Assembly (NCBI GenBank): GCA_965248235.1
Contig: CBDFIU010000005.1
Coordinates: 868,001 to 932,000, forward strand
Direction: 5' to 3'
Origin: UBA6623 sp965248235
GTDB taxonomy: Bacteria > Acidobacteriota > Terriglobia > Bryobacterales > UBA6623
Length of the DNA stretch: 64,000 nucleotides
Positions 1-7,715 of this stretch are shown here, piece by piece. The position numbers were made by a program, and so were the translations under genes. Under the pieces are notes generated by a model that worked only from the letters and a program-made list of their open reading frames with translations, did not search any database and was not told where the DNA came from. How positions within the stretch are numbered: the first letter of the stretch is position 1; the number at the start of each line of letters is the position of its first letter.

Positions 1-1427
1 CTGGCGTCGACCGCGCCGAGCTGCCCTACGACCGCGACCCCGTCATCCACAAGAAACGGCAAGCTTTCTGGAAACAGCGGCGCCGAACCGAAGCCGCCAT
101 GCAGCCCTTGCTCGCGCTTGCGAAAGATGTCACCAGCTCGGCGATCAAGGCGCTCGATGCCCGGCGCGACCAACTCGGCGCGGAGTTCGAAGACTTGCTG
201 CCGAAAGTCGGCGAAGTCGAGACGGAGCAAACCCGCAAGCGCCAGGGCGAAATCTCCAAAGAGCAAAAGGTAGTCGCGGCGAAGAGGAAGCCGCTCGTCC
301 GGGCCCTGCTCGACGTCTCCACCCGCGAGCAGCTCGAAGGGCTTGAGACCCGGCTCGAGCAAATTGACGAGGCGTTCGATCAGCTGCCCAAACCCGAATG
401 GGTCTACACCGCCGCGAACTATTTCAAGACACACGGCAATCACACGCCGGCGTGGGAGCCGCGGCCGGTTCACTTGTTGGCGCGCGGCAGCGTGGAAGCC
501 CCGGGCAAACCCATGTCGGCCGGCACCGTCTCGGCGGTGAGTGAGCTGCCGGCACGCTTCGAACTTCCCGACGGCGCCGCGGAAGGCCAACGGCGACTCG
601 CGCTCGCCAAGTGGATCACCAACCCGGCCAACCCGCTCGCCTGGCGTTCGATCGTCAATCGCGTCTGGCACTATCACTTCGGACGAGGACTGGTCGACTC
701 GCCGAACGATTTCGGAAAAATGGGGGGCCTGCCAACGCATCCGGAGTTGCTCGATTGGCTGGCCGTCTGGTTTCGCGACAGGGGCGGATCGCTGAAGAGT
801 CTGCACCGGCTGATTACGACAAGCGCGGTGTATCGTCAGGCCTCGGCCCATAACGCCGCGAACCAGGTGGCGGACGACTCGAATCAGTTTCTATGGCGGA
901 TGAACCGCCGCCGGCTCGATGCGGAATCGGTGCGCGACGCCGTCCTGGCGGTGAGCGGTCAACTGGACTACACGATGGGCGGCCCCTCGGCCGAGCAGTT
1001 CTTTTTCAAGGACGACCATTCGCCGATTTACGACTACGCTCGATTCGACTTTACGAGTCCGGAGGCACGCCGCCGCGGCGTCTATCGTTTCCTGGTCCGC
1101 AGCGTGCAAGACCCCTTTATGGAAAGCCTGGACTGCGCCGACCCGTCGTTGCTGGTGGACAGGCGCAGCAGCACGTTGACGGCGGTGCAGGCTCTGGCGC
1201 TGCTCAACGACCCGTTGATGGTGCAACAGTCGGAGCACTTCGCGACTCGGCTGCGCGCCCACGGCACGGATCCGCGCCGGCAAATCGAATACGCCTATCG
1301 CCTGGCGCTGGCCCGTCCGCCGAGCACGGAAGAAACGCGCATTCTGGCCGACTACGCCGGCCGCCGCGGAACGGCCAATTTGGCGCGGCTGATCTTCAAC
1401 AGCAACGAGTTTCTGTTTGTCGACTGA
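1..1427 (+). CDS. DUF1553 (PSD1) family protein, C-terminal part, 5' truncated by window edge
   Basis: The frame is open from base 3 at the left edge, so the true start lies outside. The visible part is the DUF1553 domain typical of planctomycete/acidobacterial PSD1 proteins. It contains NPLAWRSIVNRVWHYHFGRG, then DFGKMGGLPTHPELLDWLA, LHRLITTSAVYRQAS and RRRLDAESVRDAVLAVSG. The N-terminal visible part is charged and probably coiled coil. Full-length relatives carry a signal peptide, a c-type heme motif (CxACHG) and DUF1549 before this domain; those parts would be upstream. The molecular role of the family is not established, though the genes often sit beside DUF1501 genes or sulfatases. No DUF1501 gene follows here; tadA does. 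Confidence 0.9.
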   Translation, partial: GVDRAELPYDRDPVIHKKRQAFWKQRRRTEAAMQPLLALAKDVTSSAIKALDARRDQLGAEFEDLLPKVGEVETEQTRKRQGEISKEQKVVAAKRKPLVRALLDVSTREQLEGLETRLEQIDEAFDQLPKPEWVYTAANYFKTHGNHTPAWEPRPVHLLARGSVEAPGKPMSAGTVSAVSELPARFELPDGAAEGQRRLALAKWITNPANPLAWRSIVNRVWHYHFGRGLVDSPNDFGKMGGLPTHPELLDWLAVWFRDRGGSLKSLHRLITTSAVYRQASAHNAANQVADDSNQFLWRMNRRRLDAESVRDAVLAVSGQLDYTMGGPSAEQFFFKDDHSPIYDYARFDFTSPEARRRGVYRFLVRSVQDPFMESLDCADPSLLVDRRSSTLTAVQALALLNDPLMVQQSEHFATRLRAHGTDPRRQIEYAYRLALARPPSTEETRILADYAGRRGTANLARLIFNSNEFLFVD

Positions 1428-1473
1428 CTTCGGTCTATCGAAGGCAGCCCCCCGACTCGCTTCGATAGACTCG

Positions 1474-1947
1474 GTGGAAGTGGGCGCGGAAATCCAAGCC
1501 GGCGACGAACAATTCATGCGCGAAGCGCTGGCGCTCGCGGATGACGCCGATGCGCGGGGCGAGGTGCCGGTGGGCGCGGTGGTCGTGGCCGACGGCGAGA
1601 TCGTCGGCGTGGGCGCCAATTCTCCGATCGCTTCCCGCGACCCGACGGCGCACGCCGAGATGATTGCGCTCCGCGAGGCCTCCCGCCGACTCGACACCTA
1701 CCGCCTGACCGAGGCTACGGTTTACGTAACGATGGAGCCGTGCGCGATGTGCGCCGGGGCATTGGTGAACGCCCGCGTCAAGCGGTTGGTCTTCGGGACG
1801 CGCGACCTGCGCTTCGGGGCCGTGCGCAGCAAGTTTCGCGTGGCGGACTCAGAGTTGTTGAATCACAGGGTCGAGATCGTCGAGGGGGTATTGGCCGAGG
1901 AATGCCTGCGGCGGCCGCGGAAGTTTTTCGAGGCGAGGCGGCGCTGA
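1474..1947 (+). CDS. tadA: tRNA-specific adenosine deaminase (TadA)
   Basis: Cytidine-deaminase-fold enzyme that converts A34 to inosine in tRNA-Arg(ACG). The zinc-site motifs are both present: HAEMIAL (zinc His and proton-shuttling Glu) and PCAMCAGAL (two zinc Cys). The GEVPVGAVVV strand precedes them as in Escherichia coli TadA. I chose GTG at 1474 because it gives an N-terminus of family length (about 14 residues before MREALALA). A TTG at 1417 overlapping the upstream gene and an ATG at 1516 are alternatives; none has a clear Shine-Dalgarno. The gene lies 46 bp after the DUF1553 stop and may be cotranscribed with it. Length is about 157 aa, normal for TadA. Confidence 0.9.
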   Translation: MEVGAEIQAGDEQFMREALALADDADARGEVPVGAVVVADGEIVGVGANSPIASRDPTAHAEMIALREASRRLDTYRLTEATVYVTMEPCAMCAGALVNARVKRLVFGTRDLRFGAVRSKFRVADSELLNHRVEIVEGVLAEECLRRPRKFFEARRR

Positions 1948-2071
1948 GCTTCGCGAACCCGCCACCTCGAACGGCGCGAATCGCACCCGCCTTGGGCCTC
2001 GCGCGGTATACTGGCCGCAACGGTCGAGGATCGCCGATCGCGGCCTTTTCTTGTTGAGCGGGAGTGAACCA

Positions 2072-2631
2072 ATGCCTTTTTGCACGAAGTGTGGCGCCGA
2101 TGTCAGTGGAGTGAGGTTTTGCGCCCAGTGCGGTCCCAGCGCCGAACAGGGTGTGTCTGAGGCCGCGCCGCCGCGGCCGGAGCCGGCCGTGCCATCCGGC
2201 GGACCAGCCGCGGCGCCGGCGCCGGCGGCGGGAACGGTTCCACCGGCGGCAAGCGAAGGCCATGGCGCGCCCGAGAGCGCGCCCGCGGCGCCTCCTTTCC
2301 GGGCTCGCAAGATATCGCGGCGGCTCTGGCCTACGTCACTCCCTTGGCGGTGCTTTTTCTGGTGATCGAGCCCTTCAATAAAGACCGGCTGGTGCGCTTC
2401 CACTGCATGCAGTCGCTGCTGCTATTCGGGGGTTTGATCGTGGGTTACGTGGGGCTCGCGATTCTGGGCGGGATTTTCAGCGCGATCGGCGTCGGGTTCT
2501 TCTTCCCGCCTCTTCAAACCCTGATCGTGCTGGGGTTCTTCGTGTTGGCGGTTCTCGGGGCCATTAAGGCATTTCAAGGCGAGAAGTTTCACCTGCCTTT
2601 GGTGGGCGAGTTGGCATCGCGCAAGAGCTGA
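2072..2631 (+). pseudogene. zinc-ribbon/DUF4870-like membrane protein, split by a frameshift
   Basis: ATG 2072 follows GCGGGAG and starts MPFCTKCGADV, with a second CAQCG: a CxxC...CxxC zinc ribbon. A Pro/Ala-rich linker follows. The matching membrane half lies in the -1 frame: reading frame 1 across 2305-2631 gives SQDIAAALAYVTPLAVLFLVIEP, then NKDRLVRFHCMQSLL and two or three hydrophobic helices, ending at 2631. That is the standard order of acidobacterial zinc-ribbon proteins with a DUF4870-like domain. The zinc-ribbon frame itself runs to a stop at 2365 with a meaningless tail. One base lost or gained between about 2170 and 2305 (GC-rich repeats) explains this. It may be a sequencing error. 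The function of the family is unknown; it is probably an inner-membrane protein. Confidence 0.75.
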
Positions 2632-2682
2632 GGCCGTCGCCGGGAATCTCGCCGAGACTCGTTCGGCGCGCCCCGTCAGTCG

Positions 2683-2719
2683 AAAAAAAAGTCCCGGCCC
2701 ACCCCATAGACCGGGACTT
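2683..2719 (-). terminator. Strong rho-independent terminator reading on the minus strand
   Basis: AAGTCCCGG (2689-2697) pairs perfectly with CCGGGACTT (2711-2719). On the minus strand the stem is followed by eight T (A-run 2683-2690 on the plus strand). On the plus strand no T-run follows, so it would not be a good terminator for the gene at 2072-2631. No minus-strand protein gene lies upstream of it between 2720 and 3060. Confidence 0.75.
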
Positions 2720-3064
2720 GGAACCCCATGCGGGGTCGAGGTAACCCTCCAAAGCGGCTCAGACCCTCAGAAATCCGAACCTCCGGGCTTCCCTAGGCCG
2801 ATTCATTGCAAGCGGCGTGCCGGCTTCGGTCGATGACGCCGATGAGGCGCAAATGCTTGAAACCGCAGGTAGTAGCCGCACCCCGCCGCCGCCGCCGCGA
2901 GAGCCGGTTTATGAGATTTCACAGATCCGGTCCCGCTTGAGTCCGTCAAACCGTATTTCGGTTGCGTCGGCCGCGCCACGGCAAGCAAGCGCAACGAATG
3001 TAATGGCGGGCCTATCGTGTGCTTTGCCCGTCAGGCGACGAGAAATGTGGGCTAGAATGCACGG
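2720..3064. other. Non-coding interval; possible minus-strand small RNA
   Basis: I see no convincing protein gene on either strand. The minus strand ends in the terminator at 2683-2719, so an untranslated transcript could originate here. I compared it by eye with SRP RNA, tmRNA, RNase P RNA and 6S RNA and did not recognise a conserved core. The right end holds a 30-base motif (3027-3056) repeated at 18965-18994. Confidence 0.35.
3053..3058 (+). promoter_or_regulatory. Possible -10 box (TAGAAT) for the MFS gene
   Basis: TAGAAT ends 6 bases before the GTG at 3065. If used as a -10, transcription would start at or next to the start codon, giving a leaderless mRNA. No good -35 is visible at 16-18 bp spacing, so this is tentative. 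Confidence 0.3.
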
Positions 3065-4282
3065 GTGATTCAAAGTCCGCGAGAAACCGCCGTTGCCCAC
3101 ACGAGCACGCCCGAACCGGCGGCCGTCCGCGGCGCGGTGTTCGCGGCGTTGCTGCTGGGCGCCGAGTTGACGCTGCCGGGGATCATTTTCACATTATGGT
3201 CCGCGCAATCGAACATGGATGTTGGGTCGGCGGGTCAAGGCATGCTGGCCTTCGGCGCGGGCATCGTTGTGGCCTACGCGGTTCTGAGCCGAATGTTGCG
3301 ACAAGACGCTCTGGTTGACTTTGCGGTTGTCATGTCGGGGCTCTGCGCTTCGCTGAGTTTGGCCGCTTTGTCGATGACCTATTCACCCGCCGGCGTGTTG
3401 CCGTCGGCTGTGGGGATGGGCATCGCCACCGGTTTGCTGATCGGCACGCAGCCGCTCTTGCAGGTGAGCGTCATGGCCCGGGCGAAAACAGCCGCCGGGT
3501 TGCTGGGGTTTGCGTGGGCTTGGGGCGCCTTGGCGGTCGGTCTTTTTGTGTGGATCTTCTTCAGAGTCCTCACGCTTTCGTCGATGATGCTCTGGTTGGC
3601 CGCTTTGTTTGCGTCCGCGGCGTTGCTGTCGTGGATCATGAATCCGCCGCGCCGGGTTGCGCCTGACGTTGTCGCGAGCGAGTGGGAAATCCTCCTGACC
3701 CCGGGCGGGTTGCTTTTGACTCTGGTGGTCGGTCTTTTCGGCGCCGCGCATGGAACGCCGGCCGGGCTGCTGCCGATCTATGTAGGCGGCAAGCTGGGCT
3801 CGGGGCTGCACCTGGGTGTCGCCGTGGGGATCGTCTATTGGCTGACGATCGTCACGGCCTTGCTCGCCGGTCGGCGGTTCGCGGGCCTCGAAGAGCGCTC
3901 GACCCGGATGCTTGGGGCGGCTTTCGGTTGCGGCATCGGCTGCACCTTCTTGCTGCGTGCGACCGAGCCGTCCGGGATCGTCGCGGGGACGGTCGTCTTC
4001 GGCACCGGCATGGGGGTGCTGCTTTCGTTGCTGTTGCGCTGGATCGGCCGGCAACTCGACCCGCGGCGGAGTTCGGCGTTGACCTTTCTGCTCGCGGTTT
4101 TTGTCGTGGCGGGCAGTGTGGCGTGCTGGGCGGCTTCACGGCTGACGGCGGTGATCGGCATCGAAGCCGTGGTGTGGACGGCGGGGGCGTCGGTGGCGCT
4201 GGGCGCGGCGGTCTTGGTAGTTTTGTTGGTCGAGACGCGGTTCGCGGAGGCTCGCCCGGCGGCGGGTCCTGACACACTATGA
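3065..4282 (+). CDS. MFS-like transporter, about 12 membrane helices
   Basis: A 405-aa, almost entirely hydrophobic protein with roughly twelve evenly spaced membrane segments and a central charged loop near residues 195-215, the usual two-bundle layout of the major facilitator superfamily. No substrate-specific motif is recognisable. Start is GTG 3065, the only early start in frame; no Shine-Dalgarno is visible, but TAGAAT lies just upstream. Its stop overlaps the start of the following antiporter gene by 4 bp (ATGA at 4279), so the two are translationally coupled. The pairing suggests a shared transport or ion-homeostasis role, but the substrate cannot be read from the sequence. Confidence 0.65.
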   Translation: MIQSPRETAVAHTSTPEPAAVRGAVFAALLLGAELTLPGIIFTLWSAQSNMDVGSAGQGMLAFGAGIVVAYAVLSRMLRQDALVDFAVVMSGLCASLSLAALSMTYSPAGVLPSAVGMGIATGLLIGTQPLLQVSVMARAKTAAGLLGFAWAWGALAVGLFVWIFFRVLTLSSMMLWLAALFASAALLSWIMNPPRRVAPDVVASEWEILLTPGGLLLTLVVGLFGAAHGTPAGLLPIYVGGKLGSGLHLGVAVGIVYWLTIVTALLAGRRFAGLEERSTRMLGAAFGCGIGCTFLLRATEPSGIVAGTVVFGTGMGVLLSLLLRWIGRQLDPRRSSALTFLLAVFVVAGSVACWAASRLTAVIGIEAVVWTAGASVALGAAVLVVLLVETRFAEARPAAGPDTL

Positions 4283-5478
4283 ATGAGTTGACTTCCCTGG
4301 GCGTTATCTTGCTCCTGGCGTTGCTGGCCGGGCACTTGGTGAAGTTTCTTCGGGTACCCGAGGTGACCGGCTACGTCCTGGCCGGCGTCGCGCTGGGACC
4401 CTCGGTGCTGGGGTGGGTCAGCTCGGAAAACCTGGCCGCGCTCGAAGTGCTCAGCGAAGTGGCCTTGGGTTTGATCCTGTTTTCGATCGGGTCTGTGTTT
4501 GAGTTCGAACGGTTCGCGACGGTGGGTAAACAACTCGTTCTGATCACCTTGGCGGAGTCGTTGCTGGCCGCGTTCCTGGTCACCGTCTGCATGTTGGCCG
4601 CCGGGCAACCGTGGCAGGTGGCCGGGTTGCTGGGCGCGGTGGCGATGGCGACCGCGCCGGCCTCGACGCTGATGGTGATTCGCGAGTGCAACAGCGACGG
4701 CCCGCTGAGCAAAACCTTGCTGGGCATCATCGCGGTGAACAACATTCTGTGTCTGGCCATTTTCATCTTGGTTTCCTCGGTCATCGATTTCTCGGCCAGT
4801 CTGTCGATCGGCGCGCCGTTCTGGGATACTCTCTACCGATCGCTGTTCCCGCTGATTTGGCAATTGCTTGGATCGGTGGCACTGGGATATCTGGTCGGCT
4901 TGCTATTGGCGGGTTGGGCCAAGCAGATCACAGAGCACGGGGAAGTGCAGATCTTGCTCGCCGGCTGCGTTTTGTTGTGCGTGGGCTCGGCGTTGCTGCT
5001 GGACTTGTCAACTTTGATCGCCAGCCTCGCGGTGGGCGCGACGATGGTGAACCTCTCCGCCAGCAGCCATCGTTTGTTTGCGACGTTGACCCGTACTGAC
5101 CCGCCCTTTTACGCCATCTTCTTCGTCATCGCCGGCGCGGGTCTCGACGTCCAACTGATCGGGTCGATCGGCGTACTGGGTTTCTTGTACCTGGTAGCGC
5201 GAGCCGGAGGCAAGTTCTTCGGGGCGATGTGGGGGGCGCGGCGGCTCGATTTCGACCCCCTGGTTCAGCGGTATTTGGGGTTCGGCTTGATGGCGCAAGC
5301 CGGACTGGCGGTCGGTATCGCGTTGGCGGTCGATCGCCGTTTCCCGCTCTACGCCGAGGTCGTGACGACGGTGATCCTGGCGTCGGTCGTGGTCTATGAG
5401 ATGTTCGGGCCCATTAGCACGAAGTTTGCGATCGTGCGCAGCGGAGAGGCTCGGGCGCATGAGGATGTGGCCGCGTAG
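4279..5478 (+). CDS. CPA2-family cation:proton antiporter (Kef/NapA-type membrane domain)
   Basis: A 399-aa integral membrane protein matching the Na_H_Exchanger domain of the CPA2 family. The N-terminus has LVKFLRVPEVTGYVLAGVALGPSVLG, the typical first motif of KefB/KefC-like antiporters. About twelve hydrophobic segments follow. There is no C-terminal TrkA-N/RCK domain; the protein ends soon after the last helix, so it resembles NapA/GerN-like rather than Kef channels. It would exchange Na+ or K+ for H+ across the inner membrane. Start ATG 4279 overlaps the upstream transporter stop by four bases. Confidence 0.85.
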   Translation: MNELTSLGVILLLALLAGHLVKFLRVPEVTGYVLAGVALGPSVLGWVSSENLAALEVLSEVALGLILFSIGSVFEFERFATVGKQLVLITLAESLLAAFLVTVCMLAAGQPWQVAGLLGAVAMATAPASTLMVIRECNSDGPLSKTLLGIIAVNNILCLAIFILVSSVIDFSASLSIGAPFWDTLYRSLFPLIWQLLGSVALGYLVGLLLAGWAKQITEHGEVQILLAGCVLLCVGSALLLDLSTLIASLAVGATMVNLSASSHRLFATLTRTDPPFYAIFFVIAGAGLDVQLIGSIGVLGFLYLVARAGGKFFGAMWGARRLDFDPLVQRYLGFGLMAQAGLAVGIALAVDRRFPLYAEVVTTVILASVVVYEMFGPISTKFAIVRSGEARAHEDVAA

Positions 5479-5531
5479 GCGGGGTAACGGCTCTCGTCGC
5501 ATACCGCTTGCCGGCGGCGGGCTCGCTTTGG

Positions 5532-6581
5532 TCAATCCAATAAGCCCTCGCTGCGCAGCAGCTCGGCGTTGAGCACAGCCGCTCCGGCGGCTCCTCGAAT
5601 CGTGTTGTGCGCGAGGACGACGAACTTGTAGTCCAGCACCGGGCACTCGCGAACACGGCCGACGCAGACGGCCATGCCGCCTTCGATCAATGCATCTTTT
5701 CTCGGCTGCGGTCGGTTGTCGGCGGCCATCACATGCACGGGCTGCTTGGGCGCCGTGGGCAAGTTCCTCTGCTGCGGCACGCCGCGGAACGACGCGAAGG
5801 CTTCCTTCAACTCCTCGATCGACGGACTCTGATCGAGCGAAACCGACAGCGCCACGGTATGGCCGTCAACGACGCCGACGCGATTGCAGTGGGCACTGAC
5901 CACGGCCGAAAGGTTGGCGACGCTCTCGCCGCTGAAATCCCCCAGGATCTTCTGGGTCTCGCTTTCCATCTTGGCCTCCTCGCCCTCGACGTAGGGGACG
6001 ACGTTGCCGACGATGTCCATCGAGGGCATCCCGGGGTAACCGGCCCCCGAGATCGCCTGCATCGTGGCGGCCAGAATCCTCGTGATTCCGAAGGGCTGCA
6101 GCGGCGCAAGGCCCATCGTCATCGCGATGGTCGAGCAGTTGGGGTTGGTCACAATCGCGCCCGGCCAACCGCGATTCCGGCGCTGGATTGGAATCAGACC
6201 GAGATGATCGGCGTTGATTTCCGGGATCAGCAACGGCACGTCGACGTCCATGCGGTGATTGCGCGAGTTCGAGACAATCACGCAGCCCGCCCCCGCGAAA
6301 GCCTGCTCGATCGGACCGGCAACGCCGGCGTCCATGGCGGAAAACATCAACTTGGGCGAGTCGCCGGGCGTCGAGGCCTGAACGATTTGGTCCGCGACCG
6401 AGGCGGGGATATCGCCGTCGAGCGTCCAATTGGCGGCTTCGCGATAGGGCTTGCCCGCGCTGCGTTCGCTCGCGCCGAGCCAGGTGAGCTCAAACCAAGG
6501 GTGGCCCTGCAATTGATTGATGAACTGTTGGCCGACCATTCCGGTCGCGCCGAGTACGCCGACTTCAATCTTGTTTTCCAT
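5532..6581 (-). CDS. asd: Aspartate-semialdehyde dehydrogenase (archaeal/fungal-type)
   Basis: Reduces aspartyl-4-phosphate to aspartate-4-semialdehyde with NADPH, the branch point to lysine/diaminopimelate, threonine and methionine. Residues 9-17 form the Rossmann loop (VLGATGMVG). The catalytic cysteine is Cys149 in NPNCST and the acid-base His is probably His241 in VDGHT. The length of 349 aa and the HCNRVGVVDGHT segment fit the archaeal/fungal Asd subgroup rather than the E. coli type. Start is ATG 6581. It lies 48 bp downstream of an M20 peptidase on the same strand, consistent with an amino-acid biosynthesis operon. Confidence 0.93.
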   Translation of the reverse strand: MENKIEVGVLGATGMVGQQFINQLQGHPWFELTWLGASERSAGKPYREAANWTLDGDIPASVADQIVQASTPGDSPKLMFSAMDAGVAGPIEQAFAGAGCVIVSNSRNHRMDVDVPLLIPEINADHLGLIPIQRRNRGWPGAIVTNPNCSTIAMTMGLAPLQPFGITRILAATMQAISGAGYPGMPSMDIVGNVVPYVEGEEAKMESETQKILGDFSGESVANLSAVVSAHCNRVGVVDGHTVALSVSLDQSPSIEELKEAFASFRGVPQQRNLPTAPKQPVHVMAADNRPQPRKDALIEGGMAVCVGRVRECPVLDYKFVVLAHNTIRGAAGAAVLNAELLRSEGLLD

Positions 6582-6629
6582 GGCACAAAACCTTCCTTCG
6601 ATTCGGGGAGACAGGGGACGGGGTCGTCC

Positions 6630-7637
6630 CTACGTCGTCGTTTGCAGCTGTTTGAACAGCTTGCGGTAGAGGTCAACCGCTTCGAGCAGTTGTTTTTTCG
6701 GGACCCGCTCTTCGAGCGTGTGGGCGACGTGTATCGTCCCGGGCCCGATCAACAGGGGTTGTCCCCAGTTGGTCAGCTTGGGAATGTCGGTCGCGTACTT
6801 GACGATCGAGGTTTCAAAACCCGGTAGAGATTTCAAAAGGATCGCCGGGCATTCGGAACCGATCACCGCCCGCACGCGATCGTCGAAAGCGGAAAGAGCG
6901 AGTTGCTTGAGCTCTTCGAGATCCGAGACGACGCGAATCACGATCGACGCCGCGGCGCGGTCGGGAATGACGTTGCCTGCCTCGCCGCCCGAGATCGTAC
7001 CGATATTCAGCGTGCTCGCCCCGAGAACTTCATCGACCGGCCACTCGATCTTTCGCAGCGATTCGAGATTGTCGAGCAGCTTTTCGATGGCCGAGTCGCC
7101 CAGCTCGACATAGGCCGAGTGCGCCGCCTTGCCTTCCGCTTCAAGCTCGATGCGCAGTGCGCCCTTGGTACCCAGCCCCAGCTGATTTTCCGTCGGCTCG
7201 CCGTTGATTAAATAGCGAACAGCGGGCGGATTTTGATTGGCCGTCTCGGCGCCGATCCCGTCGACTTCCTCGCCGACAACGAAAAGCACGCCGAGGTCTC
7301 GTTCGCCTTCAGCCAGCAAGGCTTCAACGGCCTTGAGCATCGAGGCGGCGATGCCGTGCGTATCGGAGGCGCCGCGGCCCCAAATATTCTCGTCGTCTTC
7401 ACTCGACGCGATAAACGGCGGAACCGTATCCATGTGCGTCGAGAAGACGATCTCGGGCGTACCCCAGGTCGCGTAGACATTGTCGCGGCCTTCGGCGACG
7501 GGCATCTTTTCGACGCGGCCGTCGTATTTTTCGGCCAACGGGCGCACGTATTCGTAGAGATAGTCGCCTATCGGGCCTTCGTTGGGCGTGACCGAATCGA
7601 TATCGATCAGCGCCCGAGTGAGTTCGAACACATGCAT
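6630..7637 (-). CDS. M20-family metallopeptidase (DapE/ArgE/LysK-like amidohydrolase)
   Basis: A zinc-dependent amidohydrolase of the ArgE/DapE/carboxypeptidase G2 family. The metal ligands and catalytic residues are visible: STHMDTVPP (His, Asp), GRGASDTHG (bridging Asp), VGEEVDG (catalytic Glu pair), NGEPTENQLG and a final His in IHVAHTLEER. About 335 aa from ATG 7637; a TTG at 7706 would add 23 residues without family resemblance. It is followed after 48 bp by asd, so N-succinyl-diaminopimelate desuccinylase or a LysK/ArgE-like deacylase is the most plausible role. The exact substrate cannot be settled by reading. Confidence 0.8.
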   Translation of the reverse strand: MHVFELTRALIDIDSVTPNEGPIGDYLYEYVRPLAEKYDGRVEKMPVAEGRDNVYATWGTPEIVFSTHMDTVPPFIASSEDDENIWGRGASDTHGIAASMLKAVEALLAEGERDLGVLFVVGEEVDGIGAETANQNPPAVRYLINGEPTENQLGLGTKGALRIELEAEGKAAHSAYVELGDSAIEKLLDNLESLRKIEWPVDEVLGASTLNIGTISGGEAGNVIPDRAAASIVIRVVSDLEELKQLALSAFDDRVRAVIGSECPAILLKSLPGFETSIVKYATDIPKLTNWGQPLLIGPGTIHVAHTLEERVPKKQLLEAVDLYRKLFKQLQTTT

Positions 7638-7715
7638 GGGGTGAGTCGTGGACCGCGCTTGCCTGCGAGCATCCTTGAGAATATCGGATGGCGGAATGGG
7701 GGTCAAATTCCCCGC

